Shown: positions 1 through 5,677, numbered from the stretch's first letter. The stretch is DNA of 6,205 nt from Candidatus Kariarchaeota archaeon (GCA_016839545.1 JAEOUB010000069.1:1-6205); one strand, 5' to 3'. A program made the numbers and translations. The notes: generated from the letters alone by a model not told the origin.

Positions 1-286
1 GCAGCTGTCGTAATTTGTTATACGACAGATCAAGATACTTCAGATTCTTGAGATAGGAGAAAGTTTGGGCTGAGAGGTCAAATATTCTATTATGACTGAG
101 ATTAAGGTGTTCCAATTCAGGAAATTCATCGAATACACCTAATGGTATCTGGGTAATCCCCAGTTCAGAGAGATCAAGAGCAAACAGTTCATCTTCCCGA
201 AGGTCTGTTGCCTGTCTTTCTAGTATGGATTTTGTGTCTGACTCCACTCCAAGCCTTGTGAGTAAAATCCGCAATGCCTCAACCAC
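1..286 (-). CDS. leucine-rich-repeat protein, partial (C-terminus beyond left edge)
   Basis: The leftward frame is open from just after a TGA at 304-302 to the window edge. From about 178 down it reads as leucine-rich repeats: LDLSELGITQIP, then LEHLNLSHNRIFDL, then LKYLDLSYNKL, a spacing of about 23-28 residues with the LxxLxLSxNxL signature. Before the repeats lies a helical stretch (VEALRILLTRLGVESD and onward). LRR proteins form curved solenoids that bind other proteins; the partner is unknown. The only in-frame starts are GTG at 286 and TTG at 274, neither with a ribosome site. A better start, ATG at 345, is in another frame, so the gene may be frameshifted near 295-308 (see that entry). 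It follows the four-cysteine gene by a short gap and is probably co-transcribed with it. The LRR call is firm; the start is not. Confidence 0.75.
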   Translation of the reverse strand, partial: MVEALRILLTRLGVESDTKSILERQATDLREDELFALDLSELGITQIPLGVFDEFPELEHLNLSHNRIFDLSAQTFSYLKNLKYLDLSYNKLRQL

Positions 287-345
287 GATATCTGTGAGTG
301 TTCACTCAATTTAAAATCTTTGGGGATTGACACGCGTTGAGCCAT
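220..345 (-). other. likely displaced N-terminus of the LRR gene, out of frame
   Basis: An ATG at 345-343 lies 18 nt after the stop of the upstream gene and opens a 41-codon frame beginning MAQRVSIPKDFKLSEH, which looks like a genuine protein N-terminus. It then degenerates and stops at TAG (222-220). The LRR frame takes over around 298. Adding one base, or one extra copy of the 4-base unit CTCA in the run CACTCACA (minus strand), would join the two frames as SEHS-LTDIVVEA without a stop. This could be a real mutation, an assembly error, or chance if the LRR gene truly starts at GTG 286. Confidence 0.45.
295..308. repeat. short palindrome at the LRR frame break
   Basis: TGAGTG-TT-CACTCA is a perfect 6-bp inverted repeat with a 2-base loop. 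It lies exactly where the reading frame of the LRR gene changes. Such hairpins and the CTCA-type short repeat they contain are sites where deletions and base-calling errors occur. A role as an operator is also possible, but nothing else supports it. Confidence 0.5.
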
Positions 346-363
346 TTTTGAGGATTATTCAGG

Positions 364-816
364 TCAGAGTTGATGATATCTTGCCATTATGGGGTTCATG
401 GCACTGATAGCGAGATTGACAAGTTCAATTACCTCATTGGTGGATGAATCCAACAGCGTACCACAGAAACGGGACTGTCGAACATCATCTCCGGCCTCGG
501 TTCTCCCAAAGGCTTCACTCAGAATATCTCCACAGTTGACTGAGTCATACTTGTTTTTGAAGTATGATTTGAAAGAGGTCTGGACCTCTTCTATCTCAAT
601 CTTTGTGGCACCATGTCCACTCAGGACCGTCGATATTGCCAGATAGGCTCCTGATACCGCGCCGCAGAGAGTCCCTTCCTTAAGACCCTGGCCAAAACCG
701 GTAAGCAAAGAGAGATATTTGCTCTTCTCCTTGATTTTGTAATGTTCCAACAACAGTTCAGCAATAAGTGAGGCACAGTTAGTATCCTCAGTGATAGTAA
801 TTACAGGCAAGTCCAT
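364..816 (-). CDS. C-GCAxxG-C-C family redox-type protein
   Basis: A 150-residue protein with the spaced cysteines of the C_GCAxxG_C_C family: C14 (in TNCASL), C51 in the core LCGAVSGAYLA at 50-60, C95 (in VNCGDIL) and C118 (in RFCG). The Gly-rich GFGQGLKEG just before C51 is also typical. Length is as expected for a complete stand-alone member. Proteins of this family are small, presumed cytosolic, and thought to be redox-active or metal-binding through the cysteines; no reaction has been assigned that I can name. No signal peptide or membrane segment is visible. The ATG at 816 has no clear SD, but AT-rich TATA-like sequence lies upstream, so a leaderless or short-leader transcript is likely. 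The LRR gene follows after 18 nt. The divergent core reads CGAVSG rather than CGAxTG. The family call is fairly secure, the function open. Confidence 0.8.
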   Translation of the reverse strand: MDLPVITITEDTNCASLIAELLLEHYKIKEKSKYLSLLTGFGQGLKEGTLCGAVSGAYLAISTVLSGHGATKIEIEEVQTSFKSYFKNKYDSVNCGDILSEAFGRTEAGDDVRQSRFCGTLLDSSTNEVIELVNLAISAMNPIMARYHQL

Positions 817-835
817 TAACTATACATTTTATATT

Positions 836-846
836 ATTACATAAAA
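836..846 (-). promoter_or_regulatory. possible TATA box for the C-GCAxxG gene
   Basis: Read leftward, ATTTTTATGTAA lies about 20-30 nt before the ATG at 816, the distance expected for a leaderless or nearly leaderless archaeal transcript. No SD precedes that ATG. The whole stretch is AT-rich and a second box, TATAAAA at 833-827, is closer, so the exact element is uncertain. Confidence 0.25.
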
Positions 847-864
847 ATGAAACAGTCTCATTTT
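841..864 (-). terminator. possible hairpin/T-run terminator after the 240-residue gene
   Basis: AAAATGA (844-850) and TCATTTT (858-864) are 7-base inverted arms around a 7-base loop. Read leftward, the structure ends in a short T-run (TTTTTAT). It lies about 46 nt after the stop of the 240-residue gene and 25-48 nt before the ATG of the four-cysteine gene. It could therefore end the first transcript, or simply be the AT-rich promoter of the second. Archaeal termination needs mainly the T-run. Confidence 0.3.
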
Positions 865-909
865 GAAGCATTGAATAGGAATTCAAGATTACATTTCAGA
901 TTGACGAGA

Positions 910-1632
910 CTACAGTTTTGAACCAATTGAGCTAATCTTGTTGATTATTGCATCAATTTTCTCCATTCTCAAACTAACTCTCTGAATATCTTCGTGGAGT
1001 TGCTGTCGGGTAACCTGCAGTTCATTGATCAGTCCCTGAACTTCTTCGGAAATAACCCTGGTGTCTATCGGTTCAGACTGATTGATCAGGGCGGGATTAT
1101 TGACACTCGTCTGGAAGTTCGATACCGGAGGGTTCCGGATACCCAGGTTTTTATTTATCTCAGATACCAGATTCTGCATCTCGGGTTGCTGCTGTTTCTG
1201 TTTTGCAGCATCTATCTCCCGGGCAGAGGGTGTTTTTGATTTAGATTTCTTCACCTCAGGTGCCGGTTGGCTGACCCCGAAGGTACCCTTGTATTCTGAC
1301 ACAAGTGATGCCTGCGTGTTTGCCATCTCTTCAGTCTTCTCTCTGATTTCAGCCATATCAGCATTATGCTGTTTGGAATCTTCATCACCACTGACTTTCT
1401 CATACAATTCTTTGGCCATCATGTCAAGTTGGAAATCGTTTACATTGATCTGGGTTCTCTGAAGAACGGTTTGTAGGGCTTCGATAACACCTCGTTTTGT
1501 CTGGTTACGAAGGGTTTCAGTCTCCTCTGCCACCCCATCAATCACCAATTGCAACACGAAACTGTCAGTTCCAGAATCATACTTAATCTGTGCGGTATAG
1601 CGTGTACCAACCACTTTGGTAGTGTACAACAT
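910..1632 (-). CDS. hypothetical protein with N-terminal globular part and C-terminal coiled coil
   Basis: I do not recognise this 240-residue protein. Residues 1-35 alternate in a beta-strand pattern (KVVGTRYTAQIKYDSG, then SFVLQLVIDG), and 40-80 look helical; together they could form a small alpha/beta domain. Residues 88-112 are a charged helix. Residues 117-192 are a low-complexity linker rich in Pro, Gln, Lys, Asn and Ser (PAPEVKKSKSKTP, KQKQQQPEMQ). Residues 193-238 form a heptad-like helix (VQGLINELQVTRQQLHEDIQ and LRMEKIDAIINKI), a likely coiled coil for oligomerisation. There are no cysteines, no signal peptide and no membrane segment. The ATG at 1632 has only a weak GGG upstream. 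It lies 88 nt after the oxidoreductase stop on the same strand, so co-transcription is possible but unproven. A scaffold or adaptor role would be a guess from shape alone. Confidence 0.75.
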   Translation of the reverse strand: MLYTTKVVGTRYTAQIKYDSGTDSFVLQLVIDGVAEETETLRNQTKRGVIEALQTVLQRTQINVNDFQLDMMAKELYEKVSGDEDSKQHNADMAEIREKTEEMANTQASLVSEYKGTFGVSQPAPEVKKSKSKTPSAREIDAAKQKQQQPEMQNLVSEINKNLGIRNPPVSNFQTSVNNPALINQSEPIDTRVISEEVQGLINELQVTRQQLHEDIQRVSLRMEKIDAIINKISSIGSKL

Positions 1633-1705
1633 AATCGCCTATACCCTTTCGAACTTTAGAATGTATTGCTTTACAATATCACTAGATTAATCAGATATTA
1701 TCGAT

Positions 1706-1720
1706 CTCAAATAAAATAAT
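1706..1720 (-). terminator. possible T-rich terminator after the oxidoreductase gene
   Basis: Directly after the TGA of the oxidoreductase the leftward strand reads ATTATTTTATTTG, a T-rich stretch of the sort at which archaeal RNA polymerase terminates. No stable hairpin accompanies it. If it works, the 240-residue gene has its own promoter in the rest of the 88-nt gap. Confidence 0.3.
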
Positions 1721-3886
1721 TCAGTCCATATGAAGTGTAACTGCCACTCGTTTGAAAGCAGGAGTCTTTGAAAGTGGATCCAGATTAGGAGGGACAAGGA
1801 CATTGCCCTCAGGGAAATACATTGCAAGATTTCCGGGGCGTATTGGAGCCTCAACCATCTGCAACCGTATCTGACCCACCTGACTTTTGACAGTGACCCA
1901 ATCACCATCATTCAGATTTAACTTGTTCAGATCTCGCTCTGACACAAACAGCACATCCCTATGAGTGGTTCCCCTGTAGGCATCCTCTTCTTCATAAACG
2001 ATGGTATTGAACTGACCCTCTGACCTGAATGTCATGAGGTTGTATGTTCCTTCCTCCGGTCTTCCATCAGGAGGGCTACCCACAAAGAGCTTGCCTTTAC
2101 CGGTATCGGTATCGAATTCTGGAGTGTGCTTGATCCTGCCAGGTATGGTGAACTCACCAGATTTTGGGGTGAGATCCTTGAGTGGAGACAGATACGGAAT
2201 GGTCCTGGAGATAAAATCACGTATTACATTGTGATCCTCAAAATCTTTCCAGGGCACTGGTTCATTACCATAGAGCCGCTGTGCCACGTGAGTAAAGAGC
2301 TCTACTTCAGAGGGTAGCAACGGGTGAGGCGCATCAAACCCTCCGACACTCATTCGTACATAGTTGAACATACTCTCCTGACTGGTCTCCTGCTTCTCCT
2401 CGTCACGGACCCGGACAGGCAACACCAGGGTATTCTTGCCGCGACCGGTAAGATGACCCTTGTTGAGTGTAGTTGAGATCTGGACAGTCCACGGAATTTT
2501 TGACAGAGCCCGCGATGCAAAGGCAGTATCAGGATTCGAGCCCAGTAAATTACCACCCAACTGGATTGCAAAATCAATATCACCCCGGTCTGCTGCCATC
2601 ATACAGGCAAAAGTATCAAGACCTGGTGTGTCGGGGACAGTGATGTTGAGATGTGTCGCCAGCCCCTCCACAATCACCGGCGATAACTTTGGCACTACTC
2701 CAACAGAACCTACGCCCTGCACATTGGAATGACCTCGAAGTGGCAGGAGTCCAGCTCCTTTCTTACCAATATTACCCAGTAGCAGCTGAATATTGGCAAG
2801 CATTCTGATGGTCTCAGTTCCGTGCTGTTGATGAGTTAAACCCATAGCCCATGAGAAGATCACATTGTTGGCACTGACAAGTTTTGCATAGAGTTCGTCA
2901 AAATCCTTGCGAGATACTCCGGAGAACAGAAGCAGTTCCTCGAAATCAGAATTTTCAAGGTCAGTCTTCAGTTCTTCCCAGCCATCGCAATAAGCTGTCA
3001 CATAGTCCTCGTTGTAGTCACCTTTCTCTACCAACTTGACACAGATTGCCTTGAGAAATGCCATATCACCGCCACAATGCGGTTGGATATACAGGTCAGA
3101 GACTGTGGAACTCACCAGCAGAGAACGCACCCGTGAGGGGATCTTGAACTCTTGGAGGCCAACCTCGACAAAAGGATTGACAACTGCAACATAGCCCCCT
3201 CTTCTACGGACATCAACAAGATGAGTGATCATCCGGGGATGATTTGAAGATGGATTTGCACCAATAACCACAACCATGTCTGCATCCTCCATGTCTTCGA
3301 GTGTCACAGTGGCTGTGCCACTACCGATCGACGCCTTGAGGCCCACACCACTTGCCTGATGGCAGTAATAGGAGCAGTTGTTGACATTGTTACTGCCGAA
3401 CTGCCGGGCAAGCAGCTGGACAAGAAATGCAGCCTCGTTGGAGGAACGACCAGAAGTATAGAAGAAGGTCCGATCAGGATCTGCCTCTTGTAATTTTGCA
3501 GTGGCTATCTCATAGGCCTCTTCCCAGCTGATTGTGGTAAAGTGGGTATCACCCTCTCTCGCAATCATGGGTTCCATTAGCCTTCCTGCAGCCTCAAGCT
3601 CACTTCCTCGCATCTGACTGAGATCCTCGAGAGAATGAGTCGCAAAGAATTCAGGCTCAATACCTCCTAGCAGATCCTGAGCTATTGCCTGCATAGCCTT
3701 TTTGCATACCTGGAACCATTCTCCGACCTCGTTTTTCATCGCCTTCTGCCCCAGAGCACAGGCCTTACAGACATTCTGAGATCGCAGATGCTTGTAGAAC
3801 TCACGGTAGCTTCCAGACTTGCGAGCCTGTTTGACAGTGTAGGCAATGGAGTGAAAACCCCCTGATGCTTTGGGTCGGTTAGCCAT
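1721..3886 (-). CDS. molybdopterin oxidoreductase, FdhF/YdeP type (formate dehydrogenase-like alpha subunit)
   Basis: A 721-residue cytosolic member of the FdhF/YdeP clade of the DMSO-reductase superfamily, which binds a bis-molybdopterin dinucleotide Mo (or W) centre. The N-terminus carries C40-KA-C43-ALG and VC61KKA, matching the clade's CxxCALG...VCKK pattern. W121 begins the first Mopterin segment (ISWEEAYEIA). C175-H176 in CSYYCHQASG occupy the metal-ligand Cys/Sec and adjacent His of E. coli FdhH. GANPSSNHPRM (209-219) is a cofactor-binding loop. R384 in PLRGHSNVQG (382-391) matches the FdhH active-site Arg. MTFRSEGQFNTIVYEE (618-633) and 640-720 form the C-terminal dinucleotide-binding domain. 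No Tat signal is seen. Enzymes of this clade have poorly known substrates and partners, so formate dehydrogenase activity is inference only. No partner subunit, fdhD or Mo-cofactor gene is nearby. ATG 3886 is the first start after an in-frame TAA at 3904-3902; it lacks an SD but has a TATA-like box at 3907-3915. Confidence 0.9.
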   Translation of the reverse strand: MANRPKASGGFHSIAYTVKQARKSGSYREFYKHLRSQNVCKACALGQKAMKNEVGEWFQVCKKAMQAIAQDLLGGIEPEFFATHSLEDLSQMRGSELEAAGRLMEPMIAREGDTHFTTISWEEAYEIATAKLQEADPDRTFFYTSGRSSNEAAFLVQLLARQFGSNNVNNCSYYCHQASGVGLKASIGSGTATVTLEDMEDADMVVVIGANPSSNHPRMITHLVDVRRRGGYVAVVNPFVEVGLQEFKIPSRVRSLLVSSTVSDLYIQPHCGGDMAFLKAICVKLVEKGDYNEDYVTAYCDGWEELKTDLENSDFEELLLFSGVSRKDFDELYAKLVSANNVIFSWAMGLTHQQHGTETIRMLANIQLLLGNIGKKGAGLLPLRGHSNVQGVGSVGVVPKLSPVIVEGLATHLNITVPDTPGLDTFACMMAADRGDIDFAIQLGGNLLGSNPDTAFASRALSKIPWTVQISTTLNKGHLTGRGKNTLVLPVRVRDEEKQETSQESMFNYVRMSVGGFDAPHPLLPSEVELFTHVAQRLYGNEPVPWKDFEDHNVIRDFISRTIPYLSPLKDLTPKSGEFTIPGRIKHTPEFDTDTGKGKLFVGSPPDGRPEEGTYNLMTFRSEGQFNTIVYEEEDAYRGTTHRDVLFVSERDLNKLNLNDGDWVTVKSQVGQIRLQMVEAPIRPGNLAMYFPEGNVLVPPNLDPLSKTPAFKRVAVTLHMD

Positions 3887-3901
3887 AATGTCTTGAAATT
3901 T

Positions 3902-3925
3902 TTACAATTTTAGTACCTTTTCCAT
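3902..3925 (-). other. seven-codon mini-ORF with strong SD upstream of the oxidoreductase
   Basis: ATG at 3925 opens MEKVLKL followed by TAA (3904-3902). It is preceded at good spacing by GAGGTGA (3936-3930), a near-perfect archaeal SD. It is in the same frame as the oxidoreductase, whose own ATG lies 15 nt beyond the TAA and has no SD. It may be a translated leader peptide, a remnant of a longer N-terminus now cut by a stop, or chance within promoter sequence. Confidence 0.4.
3907..3915 (-). promoter_or_regulatory. TATA-like box for the oxidoreductase gene
   Basis: Read leftward, TACTAAAAT lies 21-29 nt before the ATG at 3886, the position of an archaeal TATA box for a leaderless mRNA, with purine-rich GAAAAGG just upstream as a possible BRE. 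The ATG itself has no SD, which fits. If this is the true promoter, the mini-ORF at 3925-3902 is not transcribed. Confidence 0.35.
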
Positions 3926-3929
3926 TTCG

Positions 3930-3936
3930 TCACCTC
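3930..3936 (-). promoter_or_regulatory. Shine-Dalgarno GAGGTGA in front of the mini-ORF
   Basis: GAGGTGA is complementary to the archaeal 16S 3' end and sits 4 nt before ATG 3925. It is the best ribosome site in the divergent intergenic region, yet it serves only a seven-codon frame, which makes the choice of oxidoreductase start ambiguous. Confidence 0.45.
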
Positions 3937-4065
3937 AAATTCACACCAGTTGTGCAGCGGTCCACAAACATCAATCAATTTCAATTATCATTGATATTAT
4001 GCCTATAGCGAGGCTCATACTGTTAATTTCGAAGATCAAGATCATTACTATCGTAGTTTCGTGTT

Positions 4066-4093
4066 ATTAATAAATATATATCTATTCTAATAG
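4066..4093. promoter_or_regulatory. AT-rich core of the divergent intergenic region
   Basis: Between the oxidoreductase (leftward) and the 58-residue gene (rightward) lie 272 nt without a gene other than the mini-ORF. The centre holds TAATAAATATATATC followed by CTATT-CT-AATAG (4082-4093), a 5-bp inverted repeat with a 2-base centre. A further ATCAAT...ATTGAT inverted pair lies near 3975-3996. These are plausible TATA/operator elements for divergent transcription, but no known regulator site is recognised. Confidence 0.25.
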
Positions 4094-4123
4094 GCAATAT
4101 TCTGTAAGTATCATTCATCTTTG

Positions 4124-4132
4124 TATTTAATA
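4124..4132 (+). promoter_or_regulatory. TATA-like box for the 58-residue gene
   Basis: TATTTAATA is centred about 31 nt before the ATG at 4159, which has no SD. This fits an archaeal promoter giving a transcript with a leader of only a few bases, and it probably drives the whole rightward gene group. Confidence 0.4.
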
Positions 4133-4158
4133 GGATCAAGTCCCATATATTATGTGCT

Positions 4159-4335
4159 ATGACCGTACGAGACAAGGATGCGTCAATGTTTAATTCGAAA
4201 TTGAATTTGCCTAGAAAGACAGCTAAGCAGAGAAAAGATCAGATTTATGCAGATGAGGATCGACCCTATCTGTACTTCACTGCAGTCTTCATAGGTTTCC
4301 TGGCCGTTCTCTCGGTCATTCAGCTACTTTCATGA
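4159..4335 (+). CDS. 58-residue small membrane protein with one C-terminal helix
   Basis: A short gene beginning MTVRDKDASMFNSK and ending in TGA at 4333-4335. Residues 1-36 are hydrophilic and strongly basic around RKTAKQRKDQ (19-28), followed by the acidic turn ADEDRP (31-36). Residues 37-57 are a single hydrophobic helix (YLYFTAVFIGFLAVLSVIQL), ending one residue before the stop. This is tail-anchored topology, with the basic N-terminus predicted to be cytosolic. The size and topology recall Sec61-beta, but the Gly/Arg-rich Sec61-beta motif is not present, so I do not assign it. Support for being real: a TATA-like box at the right distance, clean hydrophilic/hydrophobic division, and a 44-nt gap to the next gene on the same strand. 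It could alternatively be a small subunit or regulator of a membrane complex. Confidence 0.6.
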   Translation: MTVRDKDASMFNSKLNLPRKTAKQRKDQIYADEDRPYLYFTAVFIGFLAVLSVIQLLS

Positions 4336-4373
4336 ATGAGACACATCTGTTTTATGGGACAGTATCCTATTAG

Positions 4374-4376
4374 GTA
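4374..4376 (+). promoter_or_regulatory. weak Shine-Dalgarno for the 270-residue gene
   Basis: TAGGTAATC precedes ATG 4380, so AGGT (4372-4375) sits 4 nt before the start. This supports 4380 as the translation start. The same TAG (4371-4373) also closes an in-frame 13-codon frame opened by the ATG at 4332, which overlaps the previous gene's stop as ATGA. Confidence 0.4.
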
Positions 4377-4379
4377 ATC

Positions 4380-5192
4380 ATGAGGGAGAATGCTGTCTAT
4401 CAGTTTATCTGGGAAGAGCTGAGGGATAACTACTCCCTTGGATCCGCAGAGATGACCCGATTGGAACGCCTCTTCGGTGTTCAACCATATAACACACTCT
4501 CCTATCTCATGCCCATCAGAGAACTGGCTTTGTACCTGATAGAGAGGATCTATTACCTACCGAAACTATCTCCTGTTCTGTACCTGAGGTCAACTCTGTT
4601 CAAGGAATTGCAATCCAAATTTCCCAATATGTCTGATCTAACCTATGAGGAACTGGATGAAATCATCGATCATGCCCTGTATAATCTCATTCAGGAGGAA
4701 CCCTATCGGGGCCAGTTTCCAGATCTCTTTACTCATATCACCATATTCATGCATTTCTTTCTCCAGCTGGCCAATCCAACACGCAGGTTTGCAGAGATCA
4801 CCTATGTCTTCACCTATGTCAGGACACAGAAAATTGAAACCCTGTTGAAACTCGTCAAACGCGTGAATTTCACAATTACAAAGAAAATTGACGGTGTGGA
4901 TTACATCCAGCTTGTGTTTGATACGGTCAGGAGGGAGAATATTCTGCAGCAACTACCCTACCAGCTGTTACAACCTGAGATGGCAATGCTCATCACTGAT
5001 GAACCGCGAAAAGAGGATTTACTCCACCAAGATTTCAACCCCGCCTATCTTCTTGTTGTTGGCAAACCTGATGAATTTCATCCCTCAGGGACACGTACAG
5101 GCTATTTCCTGCACTATGACGATCGTGCATTTTCTTACAGATTTGAGACAAGGACTGATACACCACTGCGGTTCTCAAATTTCTCATTCTAG
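4380..5192 (+). CDS. hypothetical protein, 270 residues, mostly helical N-terminal two-thirds
   Basis: I do not recognise a family. Residues 1-165 look alpha-helical with many aromatic residues: YQFIWEELRDNY (7-18), IRELALYLIERIYYLP (46-61), YEELDEIIDHALYNLIQEEP (89-108), and a hydrophobic stretch ITIFMHFFLQLA (120-131) that is too short and isolated to call a membrane span. Residues 163-182 form probable strands (VNFTITKKIDGVDYIQLVFD). The C-terminus 218-268 is strand-like (NPAYLLVVGKPDEFHPSG, then RTGYFLHYDDRAFSYRFETR). There are no cysteines, signal peptide or nucleotide-binding motif. The start at 4380 has AGGT just upstream. It lies 44 nt after the 58-residue membrane protein and 80 nt before the PH-like membrane protein, so the three probably form one transcript and may act together at the membrane. 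No function is proposed. Confidence 0.75.
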   Translation: MRENAVYQFIWEELRDNYSLGSAEMTRLERLFGVQPYNTLSYLMPIRELALYLIERIYYLPKLSPVLYLRSTLFKELQSKFPNMSDLTYEELDEIIDHALYNLIQEEPYRGQFPDLFTHITIFMHFFLQLANPTRRFAEITYVFTYVRTQKIETLLKLVKRVNFTITKKIDGVDYIQLVFDTVRRENILQQLPYQLLQPEMAMLITDEPRKEDLLHQDFNPAYLLVVGKPDEFHPSGTRTGYFLHYDDRAFSYRFETRTDTPLRFSNFSF

Positions 5193-5272
5193 AGTTCACC
5201 AAAATCTCAATCGAACAAAGAGTAATTAACCAGCTTTTGATCATATCACCTGTGGCACATATTCCGGGTCCC

Positions 5273-5677
5273 ATGGAGACATTCAGAGGAGAGACGGTTA
5301 AGTATGCCACCGGTTATGAGATCAAGGATCTATTCATCAAACAACACTTTCTCATCGGATTTGTTCTATCACTCACCATCATCGGAATTGGAATAGGTAT
5401 GGCAATCATTCTTCGTGGAATCTACATGCGTCGCAATCCCTTCAAATCTCTAATCTTGACTGAGAACCAGATATTTGAGACTCTCAATGGACAGGTGATC
5501 TGGCAGACTGATATAAAGAATATCTACGGTGTGAGGGGAAGGACCACCACTATGGGGTTCTTTGAGGTACATTTTCGAATCAACAATGGTCCTGATCGCT
5601 ATGTTAAGGGAAATTTCTATGAAAATGAGATACAATTGCTAGTTTCGTTTTTGAAAATGAAAGTTAAACTATCTTGA
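5273..5677 (+). CDS. single-helix membrane protein with C-terminal PH-like domain
   Basis: Counting from ATG 5273 (134 residues), a short N-terminal region (METFRGETVKYATGYEIKD) is followed by one membrane helix at about 26-49, rich in Ile and Gly (FLIGFVLSLTIIGIGIGM and onward). A basic stop-transfer GIYMRRNPFK (49-58) suggests a cytosolic C-terminus. Residues 59-134 alternate like a small beta barrel closed by a helix: LILTENQIFETLNG, then VIWQTDIKNIYGV, MGFFEVHFRINNG, and a final helix NEIQLLVSFLKMKVKL. That order (LTxxxI..., W-x-DI, terminal helix) resembles bacterial PH-like domains of the YcxB/bPH type; this is a pattern judgement only. The frame is also open from TTG 5237, which would give 146 residues; neither start has a good SD. 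The 3' end overlaps the opposing gene by 9 nt. Confidence 0.7.
   Translation: METFRGETVKYATGYEIKDLFIKQHFLIGFVLSLTIIGIGIGMAIILRGIYMRRNPFKSLILTENQIFETLNGQVIWQTDIKNIYGVRGRTTTMGFFEVHFRINNGPDRYVKGNFYENEIQLLVSFLKMKVKLS

Noticed and set aside
304..330. Programmed -1 frameshift at TTTTAAA in the LRR gene
   Set aside because: The phase does not match a canonical X XXY YYZ site, and slipping there would run straight into the TGA at 304-302.
994..1462. Plus-strand open frames opposite the 240-residue gene
   Set aside because: They are antisense shadows: Cys/Phe/Ser-rich composition, no ribosome site, and fully covered by a coherent minus-strand protein.
2034..2732. Plus-strand and alternative minus-strand frames inside the oxidoreductase gene
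   Set aside because: All lie within a gene with clear family motifs and show no domain or start signal of their own.
3960..4020. CRISPR or tandem repeat signals
   Set aside because: Only short inverted pairs such as ATCAAT/ATTGAT occur; there is no repeated unit with regular spacing.
4066..4093. Replication origin in the AT-rich divergent region
   Set aside because: There are no origin-recognition-box repeats and no Cdc6/Orc1 gene nearby; the AT richness is adequately explained by promoters.
4159..4335. Sec61-beta/SecG identity for the 58-residue protein
   Set aside because: Only size and topology agree; the conserved Gly and Arg-Tyr/Phe motif before the helix of archaeal Sec61-beta is missing.
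4638..4952. Minus-strand 104-codon frame within the 270-residue gene
   Set aside because: It is antisense to a longer, well-started gene, and its cysteine-rich product has no recognisable motif.
5035..5310. Minus-strand 91-codon frame spanning the gap between the 270-residue and PH-like genes
   Set aside because: It overlaps both neighbours on the opposite strand, lacks an SD, and its composition is not gene-like.
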